Source: Pollenia angustigena (lineage: Eukaryota; Arthropoda; Insecta; Diptera; Polleniidae). Taken from it: a DNA stretch of 64,000 nt. A program made the position numbers and the translations under genes. Position 1 is the first letter of the stretch. The number at the start of each line of letters is the position of its first letter. Positions 55,701-64,000 of this stretch are shown here, piece by piece. The notes under the pieces are model-generated. The model saw only the letters and a list, made by a program, of their open reading frames with translations. It did not search any database and was not told where the DNA came from. Location: assembly GCA_930367215.1 (NCBI GenBank), contig OV884057.1, forward strand, positions 198,017,621 through 198,081,620, written 5' to 3'.

Positions 55701-56510
55701 GTGCAGAAAAATGCATGAAATCTTTATTTGAATCGATAGTACGGTCCATATAATTTAATGTTTGAAGATTATTTCATGCAAATGTTGACCGTGCTGAGCC
55801 TCAAACGATCCATCCGCTTAGTCCAATTTTGGCATACTCTTTCCCACATTTCGGCCGGTTTCTAATGAATAAATGCGTCAATTGAAGCGGGCATGTGTGT
55901 ATAGACATGAGCTTTAACATAGCGCCACAAAAATAGTCTAAAGGCGTTAAGTCGCATGATCTAGGCGACCAATTGACTGGTCCTGAACGTGATATAAAAT
56001 GTTCACCGAATTCGCCTCTCAATAACTCCATTGTTAAGCGTGCTGTGTGGCATGTGGCACCGTCTTGTTGAAACCACATGTCATGCAAGTCAAGCTCTTG
56101 CATTTTGGGCAAAAAAAAGTTAGGCATCATCTCTGAAGAAGTATGGTCCAATGATGCCACCAGCCCATAAACCGCACCAAACTGTAACTTTTTCTGGATG
56201 CATTGGAAGCTCTTGCAATGCTTCTGGCTGATCCTCACTCCAAACACGACAATTCTGCTATTAACGTACCCATTGAGCCAAAAACGAGCTTCGTCGCTGA
56301 ACACAAGAAGCGCGCGATGAACTTTCTTAACAGAGCACGCATTTTGATAATAAAAATCAATTATTTGCAAGCGTTGTTTGTTTGTAAGACGATTCATGGT
56401 TAAATTATAGACCAAACTGAAGATGTTTGACAGTGAAACATAACACGAGACGTGCGTCAGCTGTTTAAACCAGTGTTGCCAAAAAGATAATAGCCAAAAA
56501 ATCACCCGAT
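55701..56510 (-). pseudogene. Mariner-like (DD41D) copy 2: deleted transposase and element body
   Basis: Minus strand. The likely start is the ATG at 56395-56397 (MNRLTNKQRLQIIDFYYQNA), a helix-turn-helix start. It continues CSVKKVHRALLVFSDEARFW, where the DNA-binding region is fused directly to the first catalytic Asp (FSDEA). About 100 or more residues are missing. A frameshifted stretch follows. The frame returns as FFLPKMQELDLHDMWFQQDG, then ATCHTARLTMELLRGEFGEH and WSPRSCDLTPLDYF. Second and third Asp lie 41 residues apart. The right terminus AGCCAAAAAATCACCCGAT (to 56510) is kept and is followed by AG after a possible TA. The left terminus, present in copy 1 at 23478, is missing here. 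Both copies share the same deletion joint, so they come from one deleted parent. Confidence 0.85.
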
Positions 56511-57344
56511 AGAATCTGACCTGATTTTAACAGACATTCAAATATGTTAGTCTTTAACAGTTCATTCTTTATCCTTTTTATTCTCACATTATATTAATAA
56601 AAATATAATCAAAATTGCAGCCAAAGGACTAAGTGATAAAACAGTCCCTACCTTAGTTCTTTGAATTAAATATTGTGCTCGACTGAAGGTAACTTAAAAA
56701 AAATTTATCAAAAAACGCCATGATTCACTTGAATTCTTTAGGATACAAATAACCAACAACAAATACTAAAATCCGCAACAATAACAACAAAATGAAAACA
56801 AAACCAATAAAAGCCGACAACGTGCTTTGTCGACGCATCATCACCAGACAATAAACAGCATCAACAGCAACGCACACAACAGCAACTACTACACGGCCAG
56901 CAAAATAATATAGTGTTATTCCCTACAACCGCTAAAAACACATGACAACAACAGAAACAAATCAACCAAACAACCGGACCAACCAACCTACCAACATCAG
57001 CACTTTGTTGCCAATAAGAAAAGCAATTGTTGTTGTTGAGTGTGTTTTTTTCTTCTTTTATTTTAATAAATTTAGCCACATTTAGTTGTAAAACATTTAA
57101 ATTGTTTTTTATTTGCAGGGTGCATAGTGGGATAAGTTAAGAAAAAATGCTATTACCACGTGATTAATACTGATAACGGGAGTAAAGACGTAGCATTGTT
57201 TTTTGGTATCCTGCTTTTTTCTATTATTTGAAGCAGTATTCTGCATTGATCAATTTAGCGCTAACTTTTAACTTTTTAAAATTATGCATTTCTCGTATCA
57301 CCGGAGAAAATGATCCAGCGGCGTTAAAGCCTAAAAAACTAAGC
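56511..57344. other. No gene recognised; CAACAACA-type low complexity
   Basis: Between 56745 and 57040 CAACAA-rich sequence dominates (ACAACAACAGAAACA and similar). The minus-strand frame 56861-57079 is a by-product of this. Nothing else is supported. Confidence 0.4.
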
Positions 57345-57812
57345 GTCTAAATTAGAGTTTGCTAATAACCGTTAAAATGTGAAACCGCGGTTTCGGTTTT
57401 AAAATGATTAAAACCGGTCGGTTTCGGTTCGGTTTTCGGTTTTGAAAATATCAAAGTTAAATTCATGCATAAAAATATATATTTTTTTGCATGTAAAACA
57501 ATTTTTTTAATTTGTTTCAATTTAGGTACTTTTATTCGCCGTTAAGTGTATACCTGGGCCTGACCAGGAGGCTTATTCTGAATTGCGATGCGAAAATCAA
57601 TGAGATGCGCAAATGAAATGCGATGCGAAAGAAAATTGGTATTATGTTAGACTCGCATTCGCAATTTATTTCAAATCGTGGCAACGCTGCTCAAATATAC
57701 GTCAGTGTCAATAAACGTCAAATTAAAAATAAAAAAATTGTTTGTGTTTGGCTGTGAAAATTGTTTAAAAAATATATTTAGGACATTCTGTAATAAGAAA
57801 AAAATAATAAAA

Positions 57813-57875
57813 ATGGATTTTGTGGCACTGTGGTTCGAAGACGAAGAAAATGAAAGTGTTTTGTGTGTACTTTAA
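57813..57875 (+). pseudogene. Possible N-terminus of a Harbinger transposase
   Basis: From an ATG at 57813 the frame reads MDFVALWFEDEENESVLCVL and stops after 20 residues. Harbinger transposases often begin with a short hydrophobic-acidic peptide of this kind, and the position inside the inverted repeats supports it. The DDE catalytic domain is absent. On its own this is weak evidence; the nearby Myb-like remnant makes it more plausible. The stop could be either the deletion joint or a chance codon. Confidence 0.4.
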
Positions 57876-57897
57876 AATCGGCCCAAACCTATTTAAA

Positions 57898-58105
57898 TTA
57901 AGTTGAAGTCAAATATTTTTTAACTGATTTATATATTTCATACTTTTTCCATCCTGCAGCTTCTCTTATAGGTGGTCCATTGATATTTAGTTCTTCAGTT
58001 AACGTTAGCCACAAAGTTTTTGCCGACTGACGTGCATTTGGTGCTTATTCAGAAATTCTATCATTATTTCAAATTGACGCGGTTTGGTGGTCTTATTGCT
58101 TGCTT
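57898..58105 (-). pseudogene. Myb/SANT-like DNA-binding protein of a Harbinger element
   Basis: Minus strand. From about 58105 the frame reads NKTTKPRQFEIMIEFLNKHQ then MHVSRQ. After a one-base frameshift it continues LWLTLTEELNINGPPIREAA then GWKKYEIYKSVKKYLTST, with a stop at 57898-57900. The pattern LW-x-x-LTEELN-x-x-GPP-R-x-x-x-x-WKK is that of the Myb/SANT-like DNA-binding domain. It occurs in the second protein of PIF/Harbinger transposons and in zeste-type regulators. In such elements this protein assists nuclear import and DNA binding of the transposase. The remnant has a frameshift and no convincing start codon. Domain recognition is good because the diagnostic words are clear. Confidence 0.72.
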
Positions 58106-59065
58106 CCCTGAATTAAATAATAAATATATGATGAATAAATACATAAAATATTATCTTTCACTATCATGTTTGTACTTTGCGAATGCTATTTTGTTGTCGA
58201 ATAAATTTTGCGAATTTGACATTTGTAGACTTGTCAACTTTTCGCATTTGAAATGCGATTAAAAAAAACTTTGCGAATATCGCAATACAGAATAGCAATT
58301 GTTGTTCTCATTTATCCATTTTCGCATCGCATTGATTTTCGCGTCGCAATTCAGAATAAGCCTCCAGTCATTTTTTGACTTTTCCAGTTTTTTTTATATA
58401 ATTATTAAGTATAATATTAGAACGAAATTGTATGTGTTCCTCAATTGGCCATTGGCAATTGGCCAAATGAAAATTTTGTGCATATTGTATCCACCTGGGC
58501 CTGGTCACGCTTTCCCTATAATATATATGTACTGCAGTAAATAAAATCAAAATGAAACGTTTAAGAAAGCATACACAACACATAATAATTCTTTCTTTTT
58601 TGTTTTTTCTAAAAATTATTTTATTTCCCAACAAAATGGTCCTGCTATAGCCATAAAACTCCATACATATAAAAGTAGTCCCAGCCTTGCACAGGGGTTC
58701 GATAGTGTGAGTTTTTTCTATAGCCACAAGAAACTCCATACAAAATTCAAGTGGCCCAGGTGGCAGTTTATGCAAATAAGGTTTGTACTTAAGAGTTATA
58801 AAGATAACAATTGTTCTTCTCAGTACTTATTTGAATTTTAAGAATTTTGAAATACCTTGTCATTCTTGAAGGCTGTTATATATAAAGTTTTTGTATATGA
58901 AGTACGAGTATGAGGTTTAATTTGCAATTTCTTCAAGCATAAATACATTGTTAAAGCAAAAGCTAAAACCGAGGTTTTTTTGTCAGTTTTCGGTTTCGGT
59001 TTTTAGGCAGTAAAAACCGCGGTTTCGGTTTCGGTTAAAACCGAACAGCAATCCCTAGTCTAAAT

Positions 59066-59735
59066 AGTTGAACTATTCCGAAAAATAATATTTTTTAAAA
59101 ATTGTTCCTTTAGAAAATCGTTTGATTCCAAAAAAAATCATCAAATTTACTAATTCACATAAATTAATTTGAGCCTGAAATAATGCAAAATCTTGGCTTT
59201 ATACTGTTAGTTCGTTTTTCGAGGGAAAGTTGCCTTTCAAGCAGATTTGTGTGTATTTCCAGCTTTTACACTAGTATAGTTTTGCAGTTGACGATAAAGC
59301 TTTACCCAGCCTGTTAATAATTAAGTCTTTGTGGATTTTCTTCACTTTAAATGCAGCAATATTATCATGTTAGTTAAGCCAAAACTCATTGCTAAACAGA
59401 ATATTGCGATAAAGCAGCAATTAGACTTCCATGTTATTTGCTTTAGCCAATTGATCCCTTAGAGTCGATTTACATTAAAATCGATGTCGCTGCGACAATG
59501 CTAACGTTCTCTTTTGGTATCCTTTCTTAAATCCTCGCGCATTTACATAAAGACTTTTTTGTCGCAACAGCCAAGGAACTTTTTTACATTAAATGAGCAC
59601 TGTTTCCGACTGGTTAATTCTTAGCAGTGTTGCCATAAAGTATTTAATTGTAAGTTAGGGAAATTTAAATTAATACGCTAAAGAGCAAAATATCTGATTT
59701 AACCAAGGAAGACATTTCTGAAGAAATCGGTGATC
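59066..59735. other. No gene recognised
   Basis: AT-rich spacer after the hAT-like element. No supported feature. Confidence 0.35.
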
Positions 59736-59738
59736 TAA

Positions 59739-59898
59739 CCTAGCATTTACACATGAAAGAAATATCCTGAAAATCATAATTCTCTAAATAACACTCACAC
59801 TATTTTTGTATATTAAGCCAATCGGCTGTTTTTGTCGACTTTTCGTTGATAAGACGTATTCTTTCTTCTTGCAAAAAGTGCTTGCACGTGTAAACCCC
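59739..59898. mobile_element. 160-bp MITE, CCTAGCATTTACACATG terminus, TAA flanks
   Basis: The left end CCTAGCATTTACACATG and the inverted right end TTGCACGTGTAAACCCC pair imperfectly. TAA precedes the left end (59736-59738), and TTAA follows the right. The left terminus is almost the same as the right terminus of the element at 402-1005. It is non-coding. Confidence 0.6.
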
Positions 59899-60079
59899 TT
59901 AAAACTGTACCGTCGAAATTTCAGATTAGGATAATGCTTACAATATTCTGACTGGCAACACTGTTCATACATACACCTAATAACAAAAAAAAGAGAGAGA
60001 AAGATATATTTTAAAGAGAAGTGTTAAAATTGCCGCTTGATTTATCAATACGTGCGAATTTAATACCTTCTTTACACTT

Positions 60080-60433
60080 CCCTGCAAATAATAGGACTAG
60101 TCTAAACACGCGTGTAAAATGTAGCCCACAAGGACTAGTCCGTCCAAAAGTAACCCAAAGGGATGGAAAAAATATGGTCTATTTAACATAACGATGTCCA
60201 AGGGCAGGACCATATAACCCATGGTATACTCAAGAGGATTAATTTTGAGGTCGTTTTAAAACGAAAACATGTCGTTAAAAAACGAAAATATGTAGTTAAA
60301 AAACGAAGACTTGTCGTCTCACTACAAACACTTTCTAACAATGACATGGTCCATGCTTGCAGTACATTGGACCAGTCCAAGGAGTAGTCCATTTGATCAA
60401 AATGGATCAGGTAGTCCAATATTATTTGCAGGG
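60080..60433. mobile_element. 354-bp MITE of the CCCTGCAAATAAT family
   Basis: The left end CCCTGCAAATAATAGGACTA and the right end TAGTCCAATATTATTTGCAG then GG are inverted repeats. The flanking dinucleotide is TT on both sides rather than TA. The body shares ACGAAGACTTGTCGTCTCAC-type words, inverted, with 28701-29126. Confidence 0.8.
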
Positions 60434-60608
60434 TTGACGCCTACAAACACGAGTCGAAGGGGACATGTCGCAATGACATAACCATCAATGTAAAGAGCCT
60501 TATAAGGTCGTTTGCACTGCACATTATTTATCGGTATTGTTTAGAACTTGATATTTAATATTAAAAGAATTCGAAAATGTAATTTATCGAAAATTAATAA
60601 AAGTTTAA

Positions 60609-60827
60609 GGGCTGTTTTCACAACTTACCGATAGCTAAAGTTAGGATTTTATCAGACGTAAAAAATTTTTTCCATTATTGCAGCTTTACTTTAACCTACC
60701 AGGTAGGATGAACCTTAATTTACTTTATCGCTCAATTTATATTAAAGTAAAATTTTAATAATAGAACACTTTTTATAAGGCCGGTTAAAATCTACTTTTA
60801 GCTATCGATAAGTTCTGAAAACGGGCC
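60609..60827. mobile_element. 219-bp MITE, GGGCTGTTTTC termini, TAA duplication
   Basis: The left arm GGGCTGTTTTCACAACTTAC then CGATAGCTAAA pairs with the right arm TTTTAGCTATCGATAAGTTC then TGAAAACGGGCC. TAA is at 60606-60608 and 60828-60830. It is non-coding. The TWA duplication suggests PIF/Harbinger mobilisation. Confidence 0.8.
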
Positions 60828-60830
60828 TAA

Positions 60831-61479
60831 ATAGGATAATGTTGTATTGCGAAAATCTTAAAATTGATTAAATCTTGCCACCAAATGGCTAAAGTGGCAG
60901 CACTGTGCCTTATTAAAATTTTTCTTTTTTCACTTAATATTTCAATCAGTCCCAATGTGCATTATTGTTTTATACTCCCTGCTATTACAGTTGCAGTAAT
61001 CCCAGTTGCTACTTTGATGCTTTAGTAACCCTCGACCGCTTTGTCTTTAGCAAATGCTGCTACCACTTGTGTTTTTTTTGTTGTGCTAAAATTGCTTCAT
61101 CAATTGCTGTGGCAATTTGTTTATGAAATAGTGTTAAAATGTGCGTTTTGTTGCTGCTGTCTTTCAGTTAAATATTTTAATTTTATTTTCGTTGAATCTC
61201 ATCACTTTTAATTTTAACCTTTTTTAGTTAAGTTTTTTTTTTGTTGTTCTGAGAAATTGCAATTAAATAATATGAGTTGTTTTCAGATTTAATTATAAAT
61301 CATTTTATTTTTTTTGTTCGTTTTTTTTTGCTGAAACACTCGTATGCAGAGTTGAACTAAGGCTAGTTTTATGTTTTTTTTTTTGTTGTTGTTTTTTTCA
61401 GATTAGCTTATAGTGGGTGAAATAAGGTTAAAGGAGGTAGCGGTAGTTATTAGATATTGAATTAACCCTTATGAAATAG
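60831..61479. other. No gene recognised
   Basis: AT- and T-run-rich sequence (several TTTTTTTTTGTTGTT tracts near 61240-61400). No feature supported. Confidence 0.35.
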
Positions 61480-61483
61480 TTAA

Positions 61484-63197
61484 TCCATTAAGGCCCGAGC
61501 CATGATCCCGTTGAGTTATAATGACGAAACGTTTAAACTTTTATTGTTTATACCTAAATAATAAAGAAAACAAATTTTGGGCAAATCGGATACGTGGGAG
61601 CCCAGATAACCCCCGTTGCGAAAACGCAACGTTGGGCCTTAACGATATAAAAATTAAGGGCATTTGCAAACATTTTAAATTAACATTTTTTATTCACGTC
61701 TTTAGGAAAAAAAATTAAAAAAGATATTCATATACATTTCATTTTTAATTCAATTATGATATGTTCCAAAGCACTTTGGGTGCACTGCTACGTCACATTT
61801 CTCACGTTTGTAATTGATTGGTCCATTATTTACCATAGGCCCCATATAAAGCCCATTCTCGAAAAACACTTTAGTAGTATAAAACCATAACAAATAATTC
61901 TATTGTAATAAATTTTGTTCTGTCACAGTTTTATAATGACTAGAAATCACACTGTCAACTTTCGTAAAGATCGGTTCATAATTTACCACAGGTCCAATAT
62001 AATGCCCACTCCTGAAATATCCTAGCTGTCAGTGGATGGTATCAAATATTTGGCATAGCCGAATATATCACTCTTATTGAATTTTCTTTTATGTCCTGGG
62101 AGAGGATAATTTCACATTAATTGTTCGATTTTCTCTTATTGTACCTATTGAAGAACCCTGGGGGAAATTTGTGTCAATTGTTCCAACAGCCTGGTCCTGG
62201 GATTTGCGAAATTATAACAAGGAGAACTTATCATCTAACTGGTATATTAAAAACAAAAAGGTAAAAAACTAATGAATTACAGTACATTCTTCACCGATGG
62301 TGTGACACTTTTTTTTGGGACTTTCTAAAATTTAATTCTTAAATCTAGTTCTGGGGCTTGTTTTATTGACATACTACATTGCATCGAAATAATCTAACAT
62401 TGTTATAACTTACACTAAACACGTTCATTGAGAATAGATGTTAGACTGGTCAAATAGTGTCAATTGACCAATGACAACCCAATGTTAAAGTGATATTTCT
62501 TATCTTATCACCAAAGATCTATCACGGGACTACTTTGGTGTAAGTTCGCTTTCCTTTAGGAAAATAACACACTTTGGGCATAAGAAAAAAAAAAGGAATT
62601 GTCATAAAATTTACCTTCTGCGAAATATCCTGCATTTTAAAAATTGGAAATTTGTTTGAAAAAGGTGAAAAAATTATCGAAAATTTCAAAACACATAAAA
62701 AACAACAACTTATAATTAATATACATACATGTTTTTATTATGCTGTTTTAAATAGCAAGTGATTGTATAAATATGTTTGTATATGAAAATTGTATGTAAT
62801 TTGTATATCGTTTAGGCCCAGTGTTGCGTTTTCGCATCACGGATATATACAATCATAAAAAAGTCTCAAATGTCTACGATGATTGGATTTTTCAGTAGAA
62901 ATAATAATGTTCGTATGTTAGCTACCTCCTTCAGAAGTTTCAGATAGGTATATTATATATTACTTTATTTTTTTTTAACTTTTTTCAAAAGTGCCCAAAA
63001 AACAGGAAAAATTTAAAATTTAGATTAAAAATGTTTATAAAAAAAACTTATGTATGATACAAATCCAAAAGCAGGTCGATTAGATATTTAGTTAAATTTT
63101 ATTTCACTGTGCTTTATAACACTATCACGTAACAACAAAATGCCTGAGGGGAGGTTTAAGTGAACGTTGCGAAAATGCAACGGAGGGCCTTAATGGG
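61484..63197. mobile_element. Non-autonomous piggyBac-like element, TTAA target
   Basis: The left end TCCATTAAGGCCCGAGCC and the inverted right end GGAGGGCCTTAATGGG pair (consensus CCCATTAAGGCCC). TTAA lies on both sides (61480-61483 and 63198-63201). Hairpin words CGTTGCGAAAACGCAACG at 61614-61631 and CGTTGCGAAAATGCAACG at 63165-63182 each lie next to a GGGCCTTAA word. A related word GTTGCGTTTTCGCATCAC is near 62823. TTAA target and CCC-type ends fit piggyBac. No transposase frame remains. Part of the body is repeat R. Confidence 0.7.
61815..62085 (-). repeat. Dispersed repeat R, fragment inside the piggyBac-like element
   Basis: The words GGTCCATTATTTACCATAGG then CCCCATATAAAGCCCATTCT, AAGATCGGTTCATAATTTAC, and the end AGCTGTCAGTGGATGGTATC then GGCATAGCCGAATATATCAC correspond to repeat R in minus orientation, with only the 5' portion kept. 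Confidence 0.65.
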
Positions 63198-63201
63198 TTA
63201 A

Positions 63202-63460
63202 TGCTGAGGCGTTTAGTGGCGTGCGAAAATATAAGGCAAATAAACTACCTATAAGAATTTAAAAAACGTTTATATACATACCTACGAACAATAGTGTTAA
63301 TTTTCTTATTTAATACCTATAGCCCACAAAATTTAAATAAAAAATGGAAATTAAATCGGTAGATTCACCTTAAACAGCTGAATTGCCATTATTTTTTAAC
63401 AACTATGTGGCTCAAGCCTCAAAAAGCAAGGAAATTGGGTACTTCATGTGTTGAAGCGCA
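63202..63460. other. No gene recognised
   Basis: AT-rich spacer before the terminal LINE fragment. Confidence 0.3.
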
Positions 63461-63520
63461 GAAACTTAAAACAAGCATGCCCGAAATGCTCAATAAACGC
63501 TATTAAAAGATGAAATTTTT

Positions 63521-64000
63521 ACACCGAATCATATCTGAAGCCGAATATCTCAGGAAATGCTCTGTATTAAATGAAACCAGAAGGGTATATGCAGATGAGG
63601 CACCTTGATTTCGCGCGTTTATGCGTCAGCACGCAACACTGGGGTTTTCGGCCATTAAAATCTACCCTGTTTGCACGACCCCATTCCGAGACAATGTCAA
63701 GGTCTCGGCCAACTGTATTATTCATATTCTGCCTCATAGCACCGACATCGGATACGCTTGGTCTGCATTTAAATTAGTACGAATGGCCAAGGTTGCTGTC
63801 ATCTGCAAAAGAGTTAGACATTGGAGGTCATTTAGAAAGATAAGAAATAGAGTAGGAGAAAGAACGGAGCCTTGCGGCACCCCTGAGTGAATCTTGAACT
63901 CGTTTGACGAAACTCCATCTATAACAGCTCGTATAGTGCGATCTCTGATAAAACTCGATATAAAACGAGAGAAATTATCGCTGACACTAAATGCAACAAG
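63521..64000 (-). pseudogene. Non-LTR RT fragment continuing beyond the window end
   Basis: Minus strand, read from the window edge: LVAFSVSDNFSRFISSFIRD, then RAVIDGVSSNEFKIHSGVPQ and GSVLSPTLFLIFLNDL, the RT motif before the active site. A frameshift and small deletion follow. A second frame reads SFADDSNLGHSY (both catalytic Asp residues kept), a stop, and AMRQNMNNTVGRDLDIVSEW then GRANRVDFNGRKPQCCVLTH. This is the conserved block after the active site. Sequence similarity is lost below about 63580. The upstream half of the gene lies outside the window. The GC content is higher than in the neighbouring spacer. The element is dead by frameshift and stop; the clade is not assigned. Confidence 0.8.

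Larger units (their letters stand above)
57568..58364. mobile_element. PIF/Harbinger-like deletion derivative, 3-bp TSD CAG
   Basis: Termini GAGGCTTATTCTGAATTGCG (continuing with ATGCGAAAATCAATG on the left) are inverted repeats of about 35 bases with one or two mismatches. CAG flanks both sides (57565-57567 and 58365-58367). It keeps the apparent start of a transposase gene (plus) and, tail to tail, a Myb/SANT-like gene remnant (minus). A 3-bp duplication and a two-gene plan are hallmarks of PIF/Harbinger. The usual duplication is TWA, so CAG is unusual. Confidence 0.75.
57353..59057. mobile_element. hAT-like element, 8-bp TSD GTCTAAAT
   Basis: The left end TAGAGTTTGCTAATAACCG and the inverted right end CGAACAGCAATCCCTA pair at the terminus. 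GTCTAAAT is duplicated exactly at 57345-57352 and 59058-59065. CGGTTTCGGTT words recur within about 100 bases of both ends (subterminal repeats). No hAT transposase remains. The 797-bp Harbinger-like element 57568-58364 is inserted in it. Confidence 0.88.

Noticed and set aside
58368..58775. 135-codon minus-strand frame as a gene
   Set aside because: It lies inside the hAT-like element 57353-59057 beyond the Harbinger insert and shows no hAT or other motif.

Overview
This window looks like gene-poor nuclear DNA of an insect, most likely a fly. It is very AT-rich and has no bacterial features. I recognise no host exon, rRNA gene or functional tRNA gene. Nearly every recognisable piece is a transposable element. 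The fly assignment is an inference from the mixture of Jockey/CR1-type LINEs, a DD41D (rosa-like) mariner, many TA- and 8-bp-TSD inverted-repeat elements, and a dispersed repeat containing ATTCGGCTGTGCCGAAT. The sequence alone does not give a species.

Layout. 0.4-2.0 kb: two small inverted-repeat elements. 2.5-6.3 kb: a hAT-like element (8-bp TSD) holding a truncated LINE and a smaller hAT-like element; a further TIR element with a 9-bp TSD sits in its right end. 7.0-10.9 kb: a second large hAT-like element carrying a LINE with ORF1, endonuclease and RT remnants. 11-12.6 kb: two decayed RT fragments, one interrupted by a tRNA-derived SINE. 12.7-18.5 kb: two copies of a long-armed TA element, the second split by a 0.85-kb element and a LINE fragment. 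20-25.4 kb: three copies of an unclassified dispersed repeat and a dead mariner. 25.5-26.2 and 37.4-39.4 kb: two copies of a TIR family with regularly spaced GAACGTACG motifs. 28-33 kb: a cluster of MITEs ending in a four-level nest. 43-48 kb: repeat arms, a Jockey RT fragment and a hAT-like element with an inner palindrome. 49.4-53 kb: an RT fragment, a C-terminal CCHC fragment of an R1/I/LOA-like LINE, and a decayed hAT transposase. 55.7-56.5 kb: a second mariner with the same internal deletion as the first. 57.3-59.1 kb: a hAT-like element containing a PIF/Harbinger-like derivative with remnants of two genes. 59.7-63.2 kb: small MITEs and a TTAA-flanked piggyBac-like element. 63.5-64 kb: an RT fragment running off the window.

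No genes act together here. The coding remnants are relics of separate transposons, all broken by stops, frameshifts or deletions. The value of the window is stratigraphic: many insertions keep target-site duplications, so their order can be read directly. Coordinates of element ends come from terminal repeats and TSDs read by eye. LINE ends and dispersed-repeat ends are approximate.
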